A stretch of 46,669 nucleotides of DNA from Dictyobacter formicarum (GCF_016587435.1 NZ_BNJJ01000041.1:1-46669); one strand, 5' to 3'; shown: positions 31,841 to 41,245, counted from the stretch's first letter. Notes: generated by a model from the letters alone, not told the origin. A program made the numbers and translations.

Positions 31841-33148
31841 ATGCAAACGGTTGAACTTATTGCGAAGAAGAGGGATGGGGGGACGTTCAGTTCAGAGGAA
31901 ATTACCTGGCTGATTGAACACTATACGCAGGGCAGCATTCCAGATTACCAAATGGCCGCTCTGCTGATGGCTATTTACCTGCGCGGAATGGATGCGAGGG
32001 AGACCAGCGATTTGACGCTGGCAATGGCTAATTCAGGGGCCCAATTGCGCGTCAATACACAGGTCTCACCGGTGATAGATAAGCATAGCACGGGCGGTGT
32101 GGGCGATAAGGTCACGCTGGCCGTTGCTCCGCTGGTAGCAGCCTGCGGGGTCGCGGTTGGCAAGATGACGGGCCGGGGACTGGGTCATACCGGCGGCACC
32201 GCCGATAAACTGGAGTCCGTTGATGGCTTCCATGTGGAATTGTCGCGCGACGACTTTATGCGTATTTTGCATGAGCATCAAATTGTGCTGGCCGGTCAAT
32301 CCAATGATCTGGCACCAGCCGATGGCAAGCTCTACGCCTTACGCGATGTCACCGGCATCATCGAAAGTATCCCATTGATCGCCTCCAGTATCATGAGTAA
32401 GAAGCTGGCGATTGGTGCTTCCCACCTGCTGCTGGATGTTAAATTTGGCTCGGGCGCTTTTATGAAGACCGTTGAGCAGGCTCGCCAGCTGGCGCAGGCC
32501 ATGGTTGAAATTGGCCGGGAAGCAGGCCTACATACGGTGGCGGCAATCACGTCAATGGAACAACCGCTGGGACGCGCCATTGGCAATGCCATTGAACTGG
32601 CCGAGGCGATTGATATTCTGCATGGGAAGGGGCCCGCCGATGTATCCGAGCTCTGCTACCATGAGGCGGCGGAACTGTTGGTGATGACCGGTAAAGCGAC
32701 CAACGAAGCTGAAGCAGATCAACTGGTGACGCAGGCTATCCAATCGGGGGCAGCCGTGAAAAAGTTGGCAGAGGTCATTGCCGCCCAGGGTGGCAATCTG
32801 CAACAGATTGAGCATCCCGAGCTCCTACCCGCCGCACCGATCCGTGTCATGCTTGCGGCACCGCGCACCGGCTACATTGCCGCCATCAATGCGGAAGGAA
32901 TCGGCCTGGCCAGCATGAGCCTGGGTGCAGGTCGTTTTAAAAAAGGCGATCCTATTGATCATCGCACCGGCTTGATCCTGCAAGCCAAGGTAGGTGACTA
33001 CCTGACGGCCGGTGAACCATTGATCGAGATCCATGCCCGCAACGAACAGGAGGCCCAGGATATTCAGGCCTCGCTGCTCGCCTGCTACCAATGGAGCGAA
33101 AACCCCGTCCAGGCACAGCCATTGATCTGCGACATCATTCGTCCATAA
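31841..33148 (+). CDS. pdp: pyrimidine-nucleoside phosphorylase
   Basis: 435 residues. Phosphorolyses thymidine/uridine to base plus (deoxy)ribose 1-phosphate in nucleoside salvage. Signatures of the thymidine phosphorylase family: DYQMAALLMAIYLRGM, the phosphate-binding KHSTGGVGDKVTL, GKMTGRGLGHTGGTADKLES (the family signature), SSIMSKKLAIGA and LDVKFGSGAFMK. The C-terminal lobe holds TGYIAAINAEGIGLASM. Length matches the Bacillus enzyme. It begins 85 bases after the zinc-ribbon gene and ends at a clear terminator. Confidence 0.95.
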   Translation: MQTVELIAKKRDGGTFSSEEITWLIEHYTQGSIPDYQMAALLMAIYLRGMDARETSDLTLAMANSGAQLRVNTQVSPVIDKHSTGGVGDKVTLAVAPLVAACGVAVGKMTGRGLGHTGGTADKLESVDGFHVELSRDDFMRILHEHQIVLAGQSNDLAPADGKLYALRDVTGIIESIPLIASSIMSKKLAIGASHLLLDVKFGSGAFMKTVEQARQLAQAMVEIGREAGLHTVAAITSMEQPLGRAIGNAIELAEAIDILHGKGPADVSELCYHEAAELLVMTGKATNEAEADQLVTQAIQSGAAVKKLAEVIAAQGGNLQQIEHPELLPAAPIRVMLAAPRTGYIAAINAEGIGLASMSLGAGRFKKGDPIDHRTGLILQAKVGDYLTAGEPLIEIHARNEQEAQDIQASLLACYQWSENPVQAQPLICDIIRP

Positions 33149-33172
33149 GTTCACCTGGCAAAACAAAAAAAA

Positions 33173-33215
33173 GGATCGCTGCTATATGCATCAATATGAT
33201 AGCAGTGGTCCTTTT
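33173..33215 (+). terminator. intrinsic terminator of pdp
   Basis: 13-bp stem (33173-33185 with 33199-33211, two G-U pairs) preceded by an A run and followed by TTTT. Confidence 0.85.
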
Positions 33216-33248
33216 GCTTCCCGGCGCTTGCTGATGCTGCGCTGAAAC

Positions 33249-33275
33249 AAAAAAGAGATCGCGCTTGACGATCTC
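33249..33275 (-). terminator. intrinsic terminator of tRNA-Glu
   Basis: On the minus strand GAGATCG, a 7-base loop, CGATCTC, then six T. It lies 13 bases after the tRNA 3' end. Confidence 0.85.
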
Positions 33276-33287
33276 TTCTGGCCTTAG

Positions 33288-33361
33288 TAGCGCATACGGG
33301 ATTCGAACCCGTGATCTCCGCCTTGAGAGGGCGATGTCCTGAACCGCTAGACGAATGCGCC
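33288..33361 (-). tRNA. tRNA-Glu (anticodon CTC)
   Basis: 74-base cloverleaf on the minus strand. Acceptor arm GGCGCAT/ATGCGCT with a G-U first pair, D arm GTCTAGCGGTTCAGGAC (typical of tRNA-Glu), anticodon stem TCGCC/GGCGG with loop CTCTCAA, and T arm ACGGG-TTCGAAT-CCCGT. Discriminator base A; CCA is not encoded. Reads GAG codons. Flanked by its own terminator; no other tRNA adjoins it. Confidence 0.95.
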
Positions 33362-33528
33362 TCATTTATTGTCATAGGCACGTCACACTTACTGAGCGCT
33401 TGCTTTCCCTATGGCTCACGTATTATGCCATGACCATCGCCACTTTGTCAAGAGCTGAGCTAAAAAATACAAAACATCGACAGATCATTTAAAATAGTCG
33501 CAGAGTCCTTTAAATCCAGAGAGAGGAT

Positions 33529-34272
33529 ATGATGGAAGATAATCTTTTATTGCTCAGCAATTCGAAAACACATAACATGGAATTCCTGGAACATGCCAGG
33601 GAGGCGTTAATTGATTTCCTCGATGGGCGTCGCACCATCTATTTTGCGCCCTATGCGGCGGCTACCAGTGCCTATGATAGCTATACAGCCACTATCCAGA
33701 CCGCGTTTAAACCACTAGATGTTACTGTCACTGGCCTCCACACAGTAGATCAGCCAGCCCTGGCTCTGCGCGATGCTGAGGTCTTATTTGTGGGCGGTGG
33801 CAATAGCTTTCGCCTGTTAAAGACACTGCAACAATTGGATGTGCTCAACGTTGTTCGGGAACGGGTGACTCGCGGCGAGCTGCGCTACATAGGTTCCAGC
33901 GCGGGCACCAACATGTCCTGTCCGAGTCTGCGCACTACCAATGATATGCCAATTGTGCAGCCCGCCTCTTTCGCGTCCTTCGGCCTTATCCCGTTTCAGA
34001 TTAACCCACACTACCAGGATCCACCGATCAACTCAACACACATGGGTGAGACCCGGGAAAAAAGGATTCTGGAATTCTTAGAGGAGAACGATGTGCCTGT
34101 CGTGGGGTTACGTGAGGGCTCCTGGCTACGCAAACGCGGCGCACACCTGAGGCTGGACGGCCTGACCGCTGCCCGGATCTTCAGGCGCCACACAGAGCCT
34201 CAGGAGTACCAACCTGGCTCGGCTCTATCCTGGCTACTAACTTTACCCGCAATCTTTGACCAGCGTCTCTAA
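33529..34272 (+). CDS. pepE: peptidase E (S51 family alpha-aspartyl dipeptidase)
   Basis: 247 residues. Cleaves dipeptides with N-terminal Asp. Family features: LLLLSNSKT start, IYFAPYA strand, FVGGGNSFRLL (substrate-loop), nucleophile Ser124 in GSSAGTNMSCP, and the catalytic His in NPHYQD. This Ser-His-Glu enzyme is cytoplasmic, matching the absence of a signal peptide. GAGAGG lies upstream; ATG 33532 is an equally good start. A bidirectional terminator follows. Confidence 0.93.
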   Translation: MMEDNLLLLSNSKTHNMEFLEHAREALIDFLDGRRTIYFAPYAAATSAYDSYTATIQTAFKPLDVTVTGLHTVDQPALALRDAEVLFVGGGNSFRLLKTLQQLDVLNVVRERVTRGELRYIGSSAGTNMSCPSLRTTNDMPIVQPASFASFGLIPFQINPHYQDPPINSTHMGETREKRILEFLEENDVPVVGLREGSWLRKRGAHLRLDGLTAARIFRRHTEPQEYQPGSALSWLLTLPAIFDQRL

Positions 34273-34285
34273 CTCAAGAGCGATA

Positions 34286-34334
34286 ACACAAAAAAAGATC
34301 CTTTGATCAAACAGATCGAGGATCTCTTTTGTGT
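34286..34334. terminator. bidirectional terminator between pepE and the ZIP gene
   Basis: ACACAAAA...GATCC (from 34286) pairs with GGATC...TTTTGTGT (to 34334): A run on the left, T run on the right, so it can serve both convergent genes. Confidence 0.75.
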
Positions 34335-34351
34335 GCGTAAGAACTATATGT

Positions 34352-35302
34352 TTAAGCGCCTGCGTAGGTGACGATCAGGTCTGTGAGATAGCCCAGGAAA
34401 AAGCCGAGCAGCAGACCCCACATTACGATCTCGGGCGCACGCACCTTCTTGGCTACGCCCAGTAATTCGGCGACCACATAAATGATTGCGCCGGCAGCAA
34501 GGGCCAGGCAGAAGATAAAGACCTCGGTGGAATGAAAGGCAATGCCAAAGATAGTGCCCAGGAACGTCGGGCCACCACCAATCAGGCCGATCAAAGCAAC
34601 AAATTTCCAGGACACACGCTGTCCTGTCAGTGGTCCAGCGATCCCAAATCCTTCGGTCATATTATGCAGGCCAAAGCCAATAATCAGGATCGTTGCCAGT
34701 TGCAGCGCACCGGCCGCCGCCGATTGGCCAATGGCCAGACCCTCGGAGAAATTGTGGAAACCGATGCCGATGGCGATAATCAATGCCAGCGTCCTGGGAG
34801 CCAGGTCTCTAGAAGGTGCAGGAGCCGCGACACTTGTGACAGGCTCCGCTACCGCTACATTCGATTTATTATCGTCCCTGTCCGTCCTGGTCGCCTCTAG
34901 CTCGTTAGCCCCAACACTGGCCAGGGCAATCTGAGAAGTGGGAACAGGAGTAGATCCGGTTGCCCCCTGCTTCCTGGCCCATTTCAAACGTCCAATCACA
35001 TACTTGTTGAAATAGACCAATCCCATCAAGCCAATAATCAGGCCAAGCAGCATCAAAACGACATCCAGAATCAGCGAGGCACCACCAGTATTATGAGAGC
35101 GCACCTGGTCGATCAGATTATTAATCGGCTCACTGGCTTTCCCAATCACATCGTAAAGTAAAAATACAAGCACACCTGTTGCCACCATACAGAGGAAAGC
35201 TTTCAGCATCTGGGGGGCGCGCTTAAAAAACGCCAGTGGCAAACCCAGATAAATTGTTAGACCGGCAAAAGCACCGAGTAAAATAATAGTTCCGGTAGGC
35301 AC
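34352..35302 (-). CDS. ZIP-family divalent metal transporter
   Basis: 316 residues with about eight membrane helices. The metal-site motifs of helices 4 and 5 are both present: HNFSEGLAIG and HNMTEGFGIAGP, as in bacterial ZIP (zinc/iron/manganese importers). A hydrophilic, acidic cytoplasmic loop (about 115-170, Asp/Thr/Ala-rich, no His cluster) separates helices 3 and 4. The start is GTG 35302 with AAAGGA seven bases away. Metal preference is not predictable. The 10-bp inverted repeat at 35355-35387 lies in its upstream region. Confidence 0.92.
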   Translation of the reverse strand: MPTGTIILLGAFAGLTIYLGLPLAFFKRAPQMLKAFLCMVATGVLVFLLYDVIGKASEPINNLIDQVRSHNTGGASLILDVVLMLLGLIIGLMGLVYFNKYVIGRLKWARKQGATGSTPVPTSQIALASVGANELEATRTDRDDNKSNVAVAEPVTSVAAPAPSRDLAPRTLALIIAIGIGFHNFSEGLAIGQSAAAGALQLATILIIGFGLHNMTEGFGIAGPLTGQRVSWKFVALIGLIGGGPTFLGTIFGIAFHSTEVFIFCLALAAGAIIYVVAELLGVAKKVRAPEIVMWGLLLGFFLGYLTDLIVTYAGA

Positions 35303-35354
35303 AAGTGATTCCTTTCATCCACCTTTTTAGATGGATATCAACGAGTTGGGTACA

Positions 35355-35387
35355 GCTAATATCCTAGCCACCCAGTCGGATATTAGC
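35355..35387 (-). promoter_or_regulatory. perfect inverted repeat upstream of the ZIP gene
   Basis: GCTAATATCC (35355-35364) and GGATATTAGC (35378-35387), 13 bases apart, 53-85 bases before the start codon. Could be an operator for a dimeric metal regulator or an RNA hairpin in the leader. Confidence 0.5.
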
Positions 35388-35454
35388 ACAGCCTAACCCC
35401 CAAAATCAAGGGGGATCATGTTCGAATCTGCGACCTTAATGTTTGATTAACGGC

Positions 35455-35620
35455 CACGACAGCATTTACAGCGCTCAAAATATCTTTTTATACATTGGTG
35501 CAGCATTCGCTATTCGAGCGAATGCTGCACATCCAATATATAAGAAAGTGTCTGAATTATATTACGATGGGAAGTAAGGCGCCCGCCCGTACGGGGGCGC
35601 CTTACTTCCCATCGTTCAGC
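35455..35620 (-). repeat. intergenic palindromic repeat, copy 4 (reverse orientation)
   Basis: Read on the minus strand: a 21-bp perfect hairpin (35564-35584 with 35595-35615) that includes ATGGGAAGTAAGGCGCC and CCGTACGGGCGGGCGC; TTCAGACAC (35548-35556); a hairpin with 13 perfect core pairs (35499-35511 with 35517-35529) extended by a partly matched outer stem to 35484 and 35544; then GTATAAAAAG and TTTTGAGCGC. These blocks match copy 3 closely. The core reads TGCAGCATTCGCT here and TGCAGTCATTCGCGC in copy 3, with both arms changed together. Confidence 0.7.
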
Positions 35621-35637
35621 GTTAGCCAGAAAAAAAC

Positions 35638-38319
35638 TTATTTCAATCTGGCTTCGATGGCCGCTAGCTGCTCGCGCAGTTTGCGGTTCTCTTCACGCAC
35701 TTCGTCCAGATCACCACGCAGCTGCTTGAGTTGGGCATCGTCTTTACCTTCGGTACTGAGCGTCTGGGCAGCAACCAGCAAGTGGCGCTGGGTGCCAGAA
35801 TCCAGTTCGGTGTCGGCCGTGTTCTTCAATACAGCGATGGCACGTTTGTCGCCATATTCGGCCAGAGCCATTGAGGCCATCGAGCGGTCAGGTGCCCAGG
35901 TATCATGCTCAACTGTATAGAGCAGAGCCGTGATGGCGCGCTGACGCGCCTCCTCGCTGTACAGGGCGCGCTGCTGACCAACCACCTGCAGACCAGCCAG
36001 GGCCGCGCGACGCAGGGTAGGATGGTTATGGTCGCTGCCAGCATAGTCCGTCATGAGTTCGACGACGCGGTCCTCACCAGTAAAGCCGAGGCCCTTGAAG
36101 ATACCACGCTGCACGAAGTTCATCCAGCTGGGACGATCCAACAGGCTGGTCAGGAAATCAACCACACCTTCGGTGCGCGTACGACCCAGTGACTCGGCGG
36201 CATTGGCTTCAACCAGATAGCTGACATCTCCGCTACTCAACAGGGCGCGTAAGGCTTCGGCGGAACGCCGGGCCAGTTTTGCCTGCTGTGGTGCCTGGTA
36301 CTGACCCAGAGCGGTCACAACCGCCGCACGCACTTTCGAGGATTTTGTGGGGTCCAGTTTCTCAAGTGACTTGATTAAGGCGGTCTGAGCCTGCTCGTTG
36401 CCCAGCTTTGCCAGGGCCTTAGCAGCCGTAGCACGTACACCCCAGAAAGGATCATTATTGAGCGCAGACACCAGAGCTTCCAGGCTGCTCTCGTCCTTTT
36501 GTTTGGCCAGTTCTTGCGCCGCCTCAACCCGGCCCAGCACATCTGGATCATGGGCCAGCTGGTAGCGCAGCATACGGTTGGAGCGCTCAAACTTCAGGGT
36601 CTTCAGCAGCCAGCCATCTGGATCGATGCGCACCAGTACCGGCTCCCGCTCCAAGGGGAGATAGAAGCTCTGCTCCGTCTGTCCATCTTCACCAAGCTGG
36701 ACCTGCATTGTAACGGTATGTGTCTGTGTGCTCTCTTCCTTGCTGGCCTCTTTATCTGAAACGGGCACGGTAAAAGCGACATCCAGTGGCATATAGAAGC
36801 AAGCGGTCAATTCATCGACGTTCTGAGTCTGCTTGACCTTGACCTTCGCCAGTTTGCGCTCAGCATCCCAGCTATAGTTCACTTCTAATTCTGGATGACC
36901 ACCGCCATGCACCCACTGCTGGAAGAAGCGCTCCAGACTATGTCCCGTCACCTCTTCGAGGGTGCGCAGCAGATCAGCAGTTACCACCGATTTGCCGCGA
37001 TACTTTTCTACATACGCTTTCATGCCACGGCGGAAGCCCTGATCGGTCAGCCGGTGGCGCAGCATATGCAGGACCCAGGCACCTTTGTTATACAGGTGAC
37101 GATCAAACAGCTCAAAACCGCGATCATGGTACACATGGTAGACAATCGGGCGGCGATAGTGGCTATCCTCATCCAGATACCCTAGCTTCTCCCGTAACAT
37201 CGAGTATTTAAACTCGTCATTGCCGAGGTCGTGCTCCTCCCACATCTGCTCGAAGTAGGTGGCAAAACCTTCTTTGAGCCAGCCATTGGCCAGGTCGCGG
37301 CAGGTCAGCAGGTCGCCAAACCACTGGTGGGCCAGTTCATGGGCGACCACCGGAACCATATCCATATCTAACGCGGCACGCTCATCCGTCAAGAGGGAGA
37401 AGCTGTGCGTGGTTGTCGTGGTATGCTCCATGGCACCGGTATAAATCTCCACCACCGTCTGGGCGTACTTGTCATATGGATACTCGACGCCAATATACTC
37501 GCTAAAGAAGCGCATCATCTTCGGAGTCTTGCCCATCAGCAGGGTCGCATCACCAGCGCGATCTTTGCGCACATAGTAGTTAACCGGCTTGCCGTTGTAG
37601 GAATCTTCAATGACGGCAAAATCTCCTACAACCAGCGAGATCAGATAGGCCCCGTGGGGAACGTCGTGGCGCCAGTGGTGCGTTTTAGTGGCACCATTGT
37701 CTTTGACTTCCAGCAGGTTGCCATTGGAAATAGTAATAAATTCGGCCGGGACGGTAGCAATAATCTCAGAGGTCGCCTGATCATCCATGCTATCGTGGCA
37801 AGGGAACCAATGACTGTTGTAGCGTGGCTCTCCAAAGGTCCAGGCATGCACAGGACGCGTGGGATCCTCGGGTTCCGGTTTCATGAAGTGCAGACCAATA
37901 CGTGGCTTTGCATGATAGGTTACCGCAACGGTGAATTGTTCACCATGCTTATATGGCCGGTCCAGGATCACCAGGAACTTGCGGTTGGTCGTAGAATATT
38001 CCAGCCGGGTCCCATTCTCTAGTGCGACTTTCTCGATTTGCAGTTCTTCAGCATCGAGCGAAATGGTTCGTACCTCTTCATACAGCACCGAGAAGGTTGT
38101 ATAGGCAGTACCGCTGATGGTCTCCTGATCAAAATCCAGGCTGATATCCAGCTTCACATGCTGCACATCCGCAGGCCGATCAGGGGCAAAATGCAACTGA
38201 TCACCAGGAAACTCAAATGAACGTGATTTTGGAGATGGTAGGGAGCTATGCTCATTAAACACGAGCAGGCCATAGCCATTGCCCAGTTCAATAGATTCCC
38301 CACGATGACAGGTAAACAA
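35638..38319 (-). CDS. M1-family aminopeptidase fused to HEAT repeats and a C-terminal coiled coil
   Basis: 893-residue zinc aminopeptidase. The N-terminal beta domain contains YTTFSVLYEEV and PHGAYLISLVVGDF; the exopeptidase motif is GAMEHTTTTTH (GAMEN in most relatives); the zinc motif HELAHQW has His327, Glu328 and His331, with Glu350 in NGWLKEGFATYF. After about residue 580 the usual ERAP-type region is replaced by HEAT-like helical repeats (NDPFWGVRATAAKALAKLG, KVRAAVVTALGQY and more), and the last 30 residues form a coiled coil (RGDLDEVREENRKLREQLAA). TTG start at 38319 with GGAG seven bases upstream. No signal peptide, so cytoplasmic. Confidence 0.92.
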   Translation of the reverse strand: MFTCHRGESIELGNGYGLLVFNEHSSLPSPKSRSFEFPGDQLHFAPDRPADVQHVKLDISLDFDQETISGTAYTTFSVLYEEVRTISLDAEELQIEKVALENGTRLEYSTTNRKFLVILDRPYKHGEQFTVAVTYHAKPRIGLHFMKPEPEDPTRPVHAWTFGEPRYNSHWFPCHDSMDDQATSEIIATVPAEFITISNGNLLEVKDNGATKTHHWRHDVPHGAYLISLVVGDFAVIEDSYNGKPVNYYVRKDRAGDATLLMGKTPKMMRFFSEYIGVEYPYDKYAQTVVEIYTGAMEHTTTTTHSFSLLTDERAALDMDMVPVVAHELAHQWFGDLLTCRDLANGWLKEGFATYFEQMWEEHDLGNDEFKYSMLREKLGYLDEDSHYRRPIVYHVYHDRGFELFDRHLYNKGAWVLHMLRHRLTDQGFRRGMKAYVEKYRGKSVVTADLLRTLEEVTGHSLERFFQQWVHGGGHPELEVNYSWDAERKLAKVKVKQTQNVDELTACFYMPLDVAFTVPVSDKEASKEESTQTHTVTMQVQLGEDGQTEQSFYLPLEREPVLVRIDPDGWLLKTLKFERSNRMLRYQLAHDPDVLGRVEAAQELAKQKDESSLEALVSALNNDPFWGVRATAAKALAKLGNEQAQTALIKSLEKLDPTKSSKVRAAVVTALGQYQAPQQAKLARRSAEALRALLSSGDVSYLVEANAAESLGRTRTEGVVDFLTSLLDRPSWMNFVQRGIFKGLGFTGEDRVVELMTDYAGSDHNHPTLRRAALAGLQVVGQQRALYSEEARQRAITALLYTVEHDTWAPDRSMASMALAEYGDKRAIAVLKNTADTELDSGTQRHLLVAAQTLSTEGKDDAQLKQLRGDLDEVREENRKLREQLAAIEARLK

Positions 38320-38599
38320 GATATTACTCCTACTCTAGTATGGAGGTGCCGAAATGCGTATGGCATCACACACCGCAACCATTACTTCTACATGATATTA
38401 TGATTATCCCCGCTAATCAAACTCAGTCATCGCATTCAGCCAGTATAATGCATATCAGGCTACAACTCTACCCTAAACTATGACTCAAGCGTAATAATTA
38501 CGTAGCCAAAAAATCAGGTCCGGAAAGATCCATAAAATCCATGGTTTTTCCTCTGTGGCGGTTGATATAGTATGTCAAAAGGGTTAGAGAGGCGCCTTG
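38320..38599. other. divergent gap between the aminopeptidase and UbiB genes
   Basis: About 280 bases, no gene. A plus-strand TATAGT at 38566-38571 and TATAAT at 38444-38449 are isolated -10-like matches without a good -35. Confidence 0.3.
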
Positions 38600-40296
38600 A
38601 TGAAGAGCAAAGTATCCCGTATCAATAGATTTTCGCAGCTTATACGCTCCTTACGCGTGATAAGGCTGCTGCTATGGACCCTCTGGGTTATTTACCGTGA
38701 ACGGCGTCGTGTGATTCGGGCGCGTGAACGAGGCAATTATGAAGTACAACCGAATATTGAGGTCTTAATTGATGTGCTGATAGCTTTTCGTCACACAGCC
38801 ATCAAGCTGGGTGTGCTGATGATCAAGCTAGGGCAGTTTATGAGCACACGGGCGGATCTGCTGCCAGAGCGTGCGCTGGCTGTGCTCACATCTTTACAGG
38901 ATGAGGTTCCCCCGAGCCTTTTGAACATGTGGTTCGGGCCATTGAGGCTGAATACAACAAGCCGGTGGATGAACTCTTTAGTAAGATTGAGAGCACCTGT
39001 ACGGCCGCCGCATCCCTGGGGCAGGTTCATAAAGCTGTACTGGCAAAAACAGGTGAAACGGTAGCCGTCAAGGTCCAGCGCCCAAATATCGATCAGCTAG
39101 TGGCGATGGATTTAAATAGCTTACGCATCGTGATCTGGATCATTAAAAAATTTGTTGATACAAATTTTATCGATCTACAGGGCTTCTATCGCGAATTCCG
39201 GCGTACAGTCTACGAAGAGATAGACTTTGTGACCGAGGCGGCGAATGCTAAACGCTTTAAAGAAATGTTCAAAGCTAATCAAACAATCTATATTCCCAAT
39301 ATTTATGAGGAATATATTACGCGCCGTGTGCTTGTTATTGAATGGATTGATGGCATCAAATTAAACGATTATGCGGCACTGGAAGCGGCCAAAATCAATC
39401 GACTTGAGGTGGCTACACGCACCGTCCAGGCCTATTTCTATCAGTTCTTTGAAGAGGGCTTCTTTCATGCCGACCCCCATCCAGGCAATATCTTTGTGAA
39501 AGCAGGCTCTTCGCCTGATGAACCGGTGGTGGCGTTTCTGGATTTCGGGATGGTTGGTTCGATCACCAAAAGTATGAAACGCTCGCTGCGCGATATCTTT
39601 CTGGGCTTTATCACACGCGATGCCCATTTAATGGTTGCGGCCCTGACGCGGCTGGGCTTCATCGGTGAGGGAGCCAATCCAGTGGCGATTGAAAAAGCCA
39701 TCGCGCTGATCCTGGAGCAATATCATGGCGTAACCCTGGGCCAGATGCGTGAACTAGAAATGAATGATATTACGCAGGATATTATAAATCTGCTTTACGG
39801 CCAGCCATTTCAGATTCCAGCCCAGTTCGCATTCACTGGCCGTGCCGTTGGCACCCTGGTGGGTGTCTCGACAGGTCTGGCCCCCACGTTCAACTTTATT
39901 GAAGTCGCGACCCCCTATGCGCGCGCCTTCATGGGTCTGGACGCCAACTCGGCTCGTGAAACCATGCAGGAGGTATTGACACAACTACTGGAGAATGGCA
40001 AGGTCCTTCTCAGCTTACCACGCTCGGTCGAAAACTTGATTACGCGCATCGACTCGGGGCAAATGGAGGTCAAGTTAGCTAATACTTCTCAGACCAGAGG
40101 TAGGCGAGGCAGGAATGGCAATGGTGGTGGAGTAGCACTACCAGCAGCCAGTGGTGGACGCGTCTCACTTTTCTTTATGTTTCTAGCCTCTATAGGTGGT
40201 GGCATCTATCTGACCAACGTTCATCTGGAAGGTCCTGGCTGGTTCTGTCTCGGCCTGGCTGGCCTGACCGCACTCGGTACCATCTTGAAACGCTAG
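38600..40296 (+). CDS. UbiB/ABC1-family atypical kinase, frameshifted at a C run
   Basis: Two frames join into one protein of about 565 residues. 38600-38913 encodes a basic N-terminal helix and the family hallmark KLGQFMSTRADLLPE and LTSLQDEVPP; the second frame continues FEHVVRAIEAEYNKP, the Ala-rich loop AAASLGQVHKA, catalytic Lys in VAVKVQRP, EEIDFVTEAANA, FFHADPHPGNIFV and FLDFGMVG, ending in two membrane helices (about VSLFFMFLASIGGGIYL and WFCLGLAGLTALG). The break is at the five C of 38909-38913, where six would keep the frame. AGAGAGG precedes ATG 38600. ABC1 proteins support quinone and lipid metabolism at membranes. A sequencing error is more likely than decay. Confidence 0.85.
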
Positions 40297-40306
40297 CGCG
40301 CTGTAT

Positions 40307-40344
40307 ATTGCTGCATGAGCTGATACGCTGACTCATGCAGCAAT
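40307..40344. terminator. perfect hairpin between convergent ubiB-like and MBL genes
   Basis: ATTGCTGCATGAG (40307-40319) and CTCATGCAGCAAT (40332-40344), 13 perfect pairs. No T run on either side, so it may be Rho-independent only weakly. Confidence 0.5.
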
Positions 40345-40361
40345 GAAGCTCAATCAATAGA

Positions 40362-41162
40362 TTAGCGAGTCAGATACCAGGTTGTGCCATTAGTCTCATA
40401 GACCTTATGCTCTTGCTCTAGCTTGAGCAAATGGGCTTTCACCGATTGCATAGCCATTTGATGCAGTTGTACATCAACATCATGATAGATCTGTTTAACG
40501 ATCGACATCGGCTCGATTCCTTCGGGATACTGCTGCAGGACAGCGAGAATCTGTTGTTCGCGTTGCAGGCGATGGGTAATATAGGTGGTCAGCAGTTCCT
40601 GTGGATTGGTGATGATCGGCCCGTGAGCAGGTACAATTTCTTTGAGCTCCATGCGCTGCAGGAGCTGCAGAGAATTCAGATATGCTAACACATCGCCCTC
40701 AGGAGGGATAATGACTACGGTACCGCTGCCCGCCACCAGATCGCCTGCAAACAGGATTCGCTGCTTCTCAAGCAGAAAGCAGAGATGATCAAAACGATGA
40801 CCCGGCGTATGGATAGCGCGTAAGCAATCATCCCCGGCTGGAATCTGCATGCCATCCGGTAGCTCTTCATCGGCACAGGGAACGCCCTTGCGGCTGAAGG
40901 CATAGATATGGATACCCAACATTTTACGCAATGCTTCTGCCCCTCCTAAATGGTCGGGATGCCCATGCGTAATCAGAATACGGCGGATGTCTCCTCTGGG
41001 TTCACCAGCGCGAATAATGGCCTCCAGATGCTCAGGGTTATCATCGGCAGGATCGATCACTGTTGCGCCCTCAACACCACTTCCCACAACGATAGTATTG
41101 GTTCCTGCTCCGGTCATCATCGATGCATTGGGCGCCAGGATAGTTGTATATGTTGCAAGCAT
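40362..41162 (-). CDS. metallo-beta-lactamase-fold hydrolase with C-terminal winged helix (LACTB2-like)
   Basis: 266 residues. Zinc motif HGHPDHLGG, then PGHRFDH, the bridging Asp in AGDLVAGSG and the final His in PAHGP: all five MBL ligand sites are visible. After about residue 185 a helical winged-helix-like tail follows (REQQILAVLQQYPEGI, AHLLKLEQEHKVYE, TWYLTR), as in the LACTB2/glyoxalase-II-like subgroup, whose members include endoribonucleases and thioesterases. Which activity this one has is open. Minus strand, converging with the UbiB-like gene. Confidence 0.88.
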   Translation of the reverse strand: MLATYTTILAPNASMMTGAGTNTIVVGSGVEGATVIDPADDNPEHLEAIIRAGEPRGDIRRILITHGHPDHLGGAEALRKMLGIHIYAFSRKGVPCADEELPDGMQIPAGDDCLRAIHTPGHRFDHLCFLLEKQRILFAGDLVAGSGTVVIIPPEGDVLAYLNSLQLLQRMELKEIVPAHGPIITNPQELLTTYITHRLQREQQILAVLQQYPEGIEPMSIVKQIYHDVDVQLHQMAMQSVKAHLLKLEQEHKVYETNGTTWYLTR

Positions 41163-41245
41163 AATGTTTCCGTTCTCGCTCTCTAAACTATACAGATAGT
41201 ATTCTCACATGAACGTGAGCCATATCGCCAGGATTATCACCAGGA

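Noticed and set aside
35340..35400. Metal riboswitch before the ZIP gene
   Set aside because: The inverted repeat is real but neither manganese (yybP-ykoY) nor NiCo riboswitch core sequences are visible; listed only as an inverted repeat.
15147..35620. CRISPR array or integron attC sites
   Set aside because: The repeats are scattered kilobases apart with no spacers, no cas genes, no integrase and no cassette-like gene units between them.
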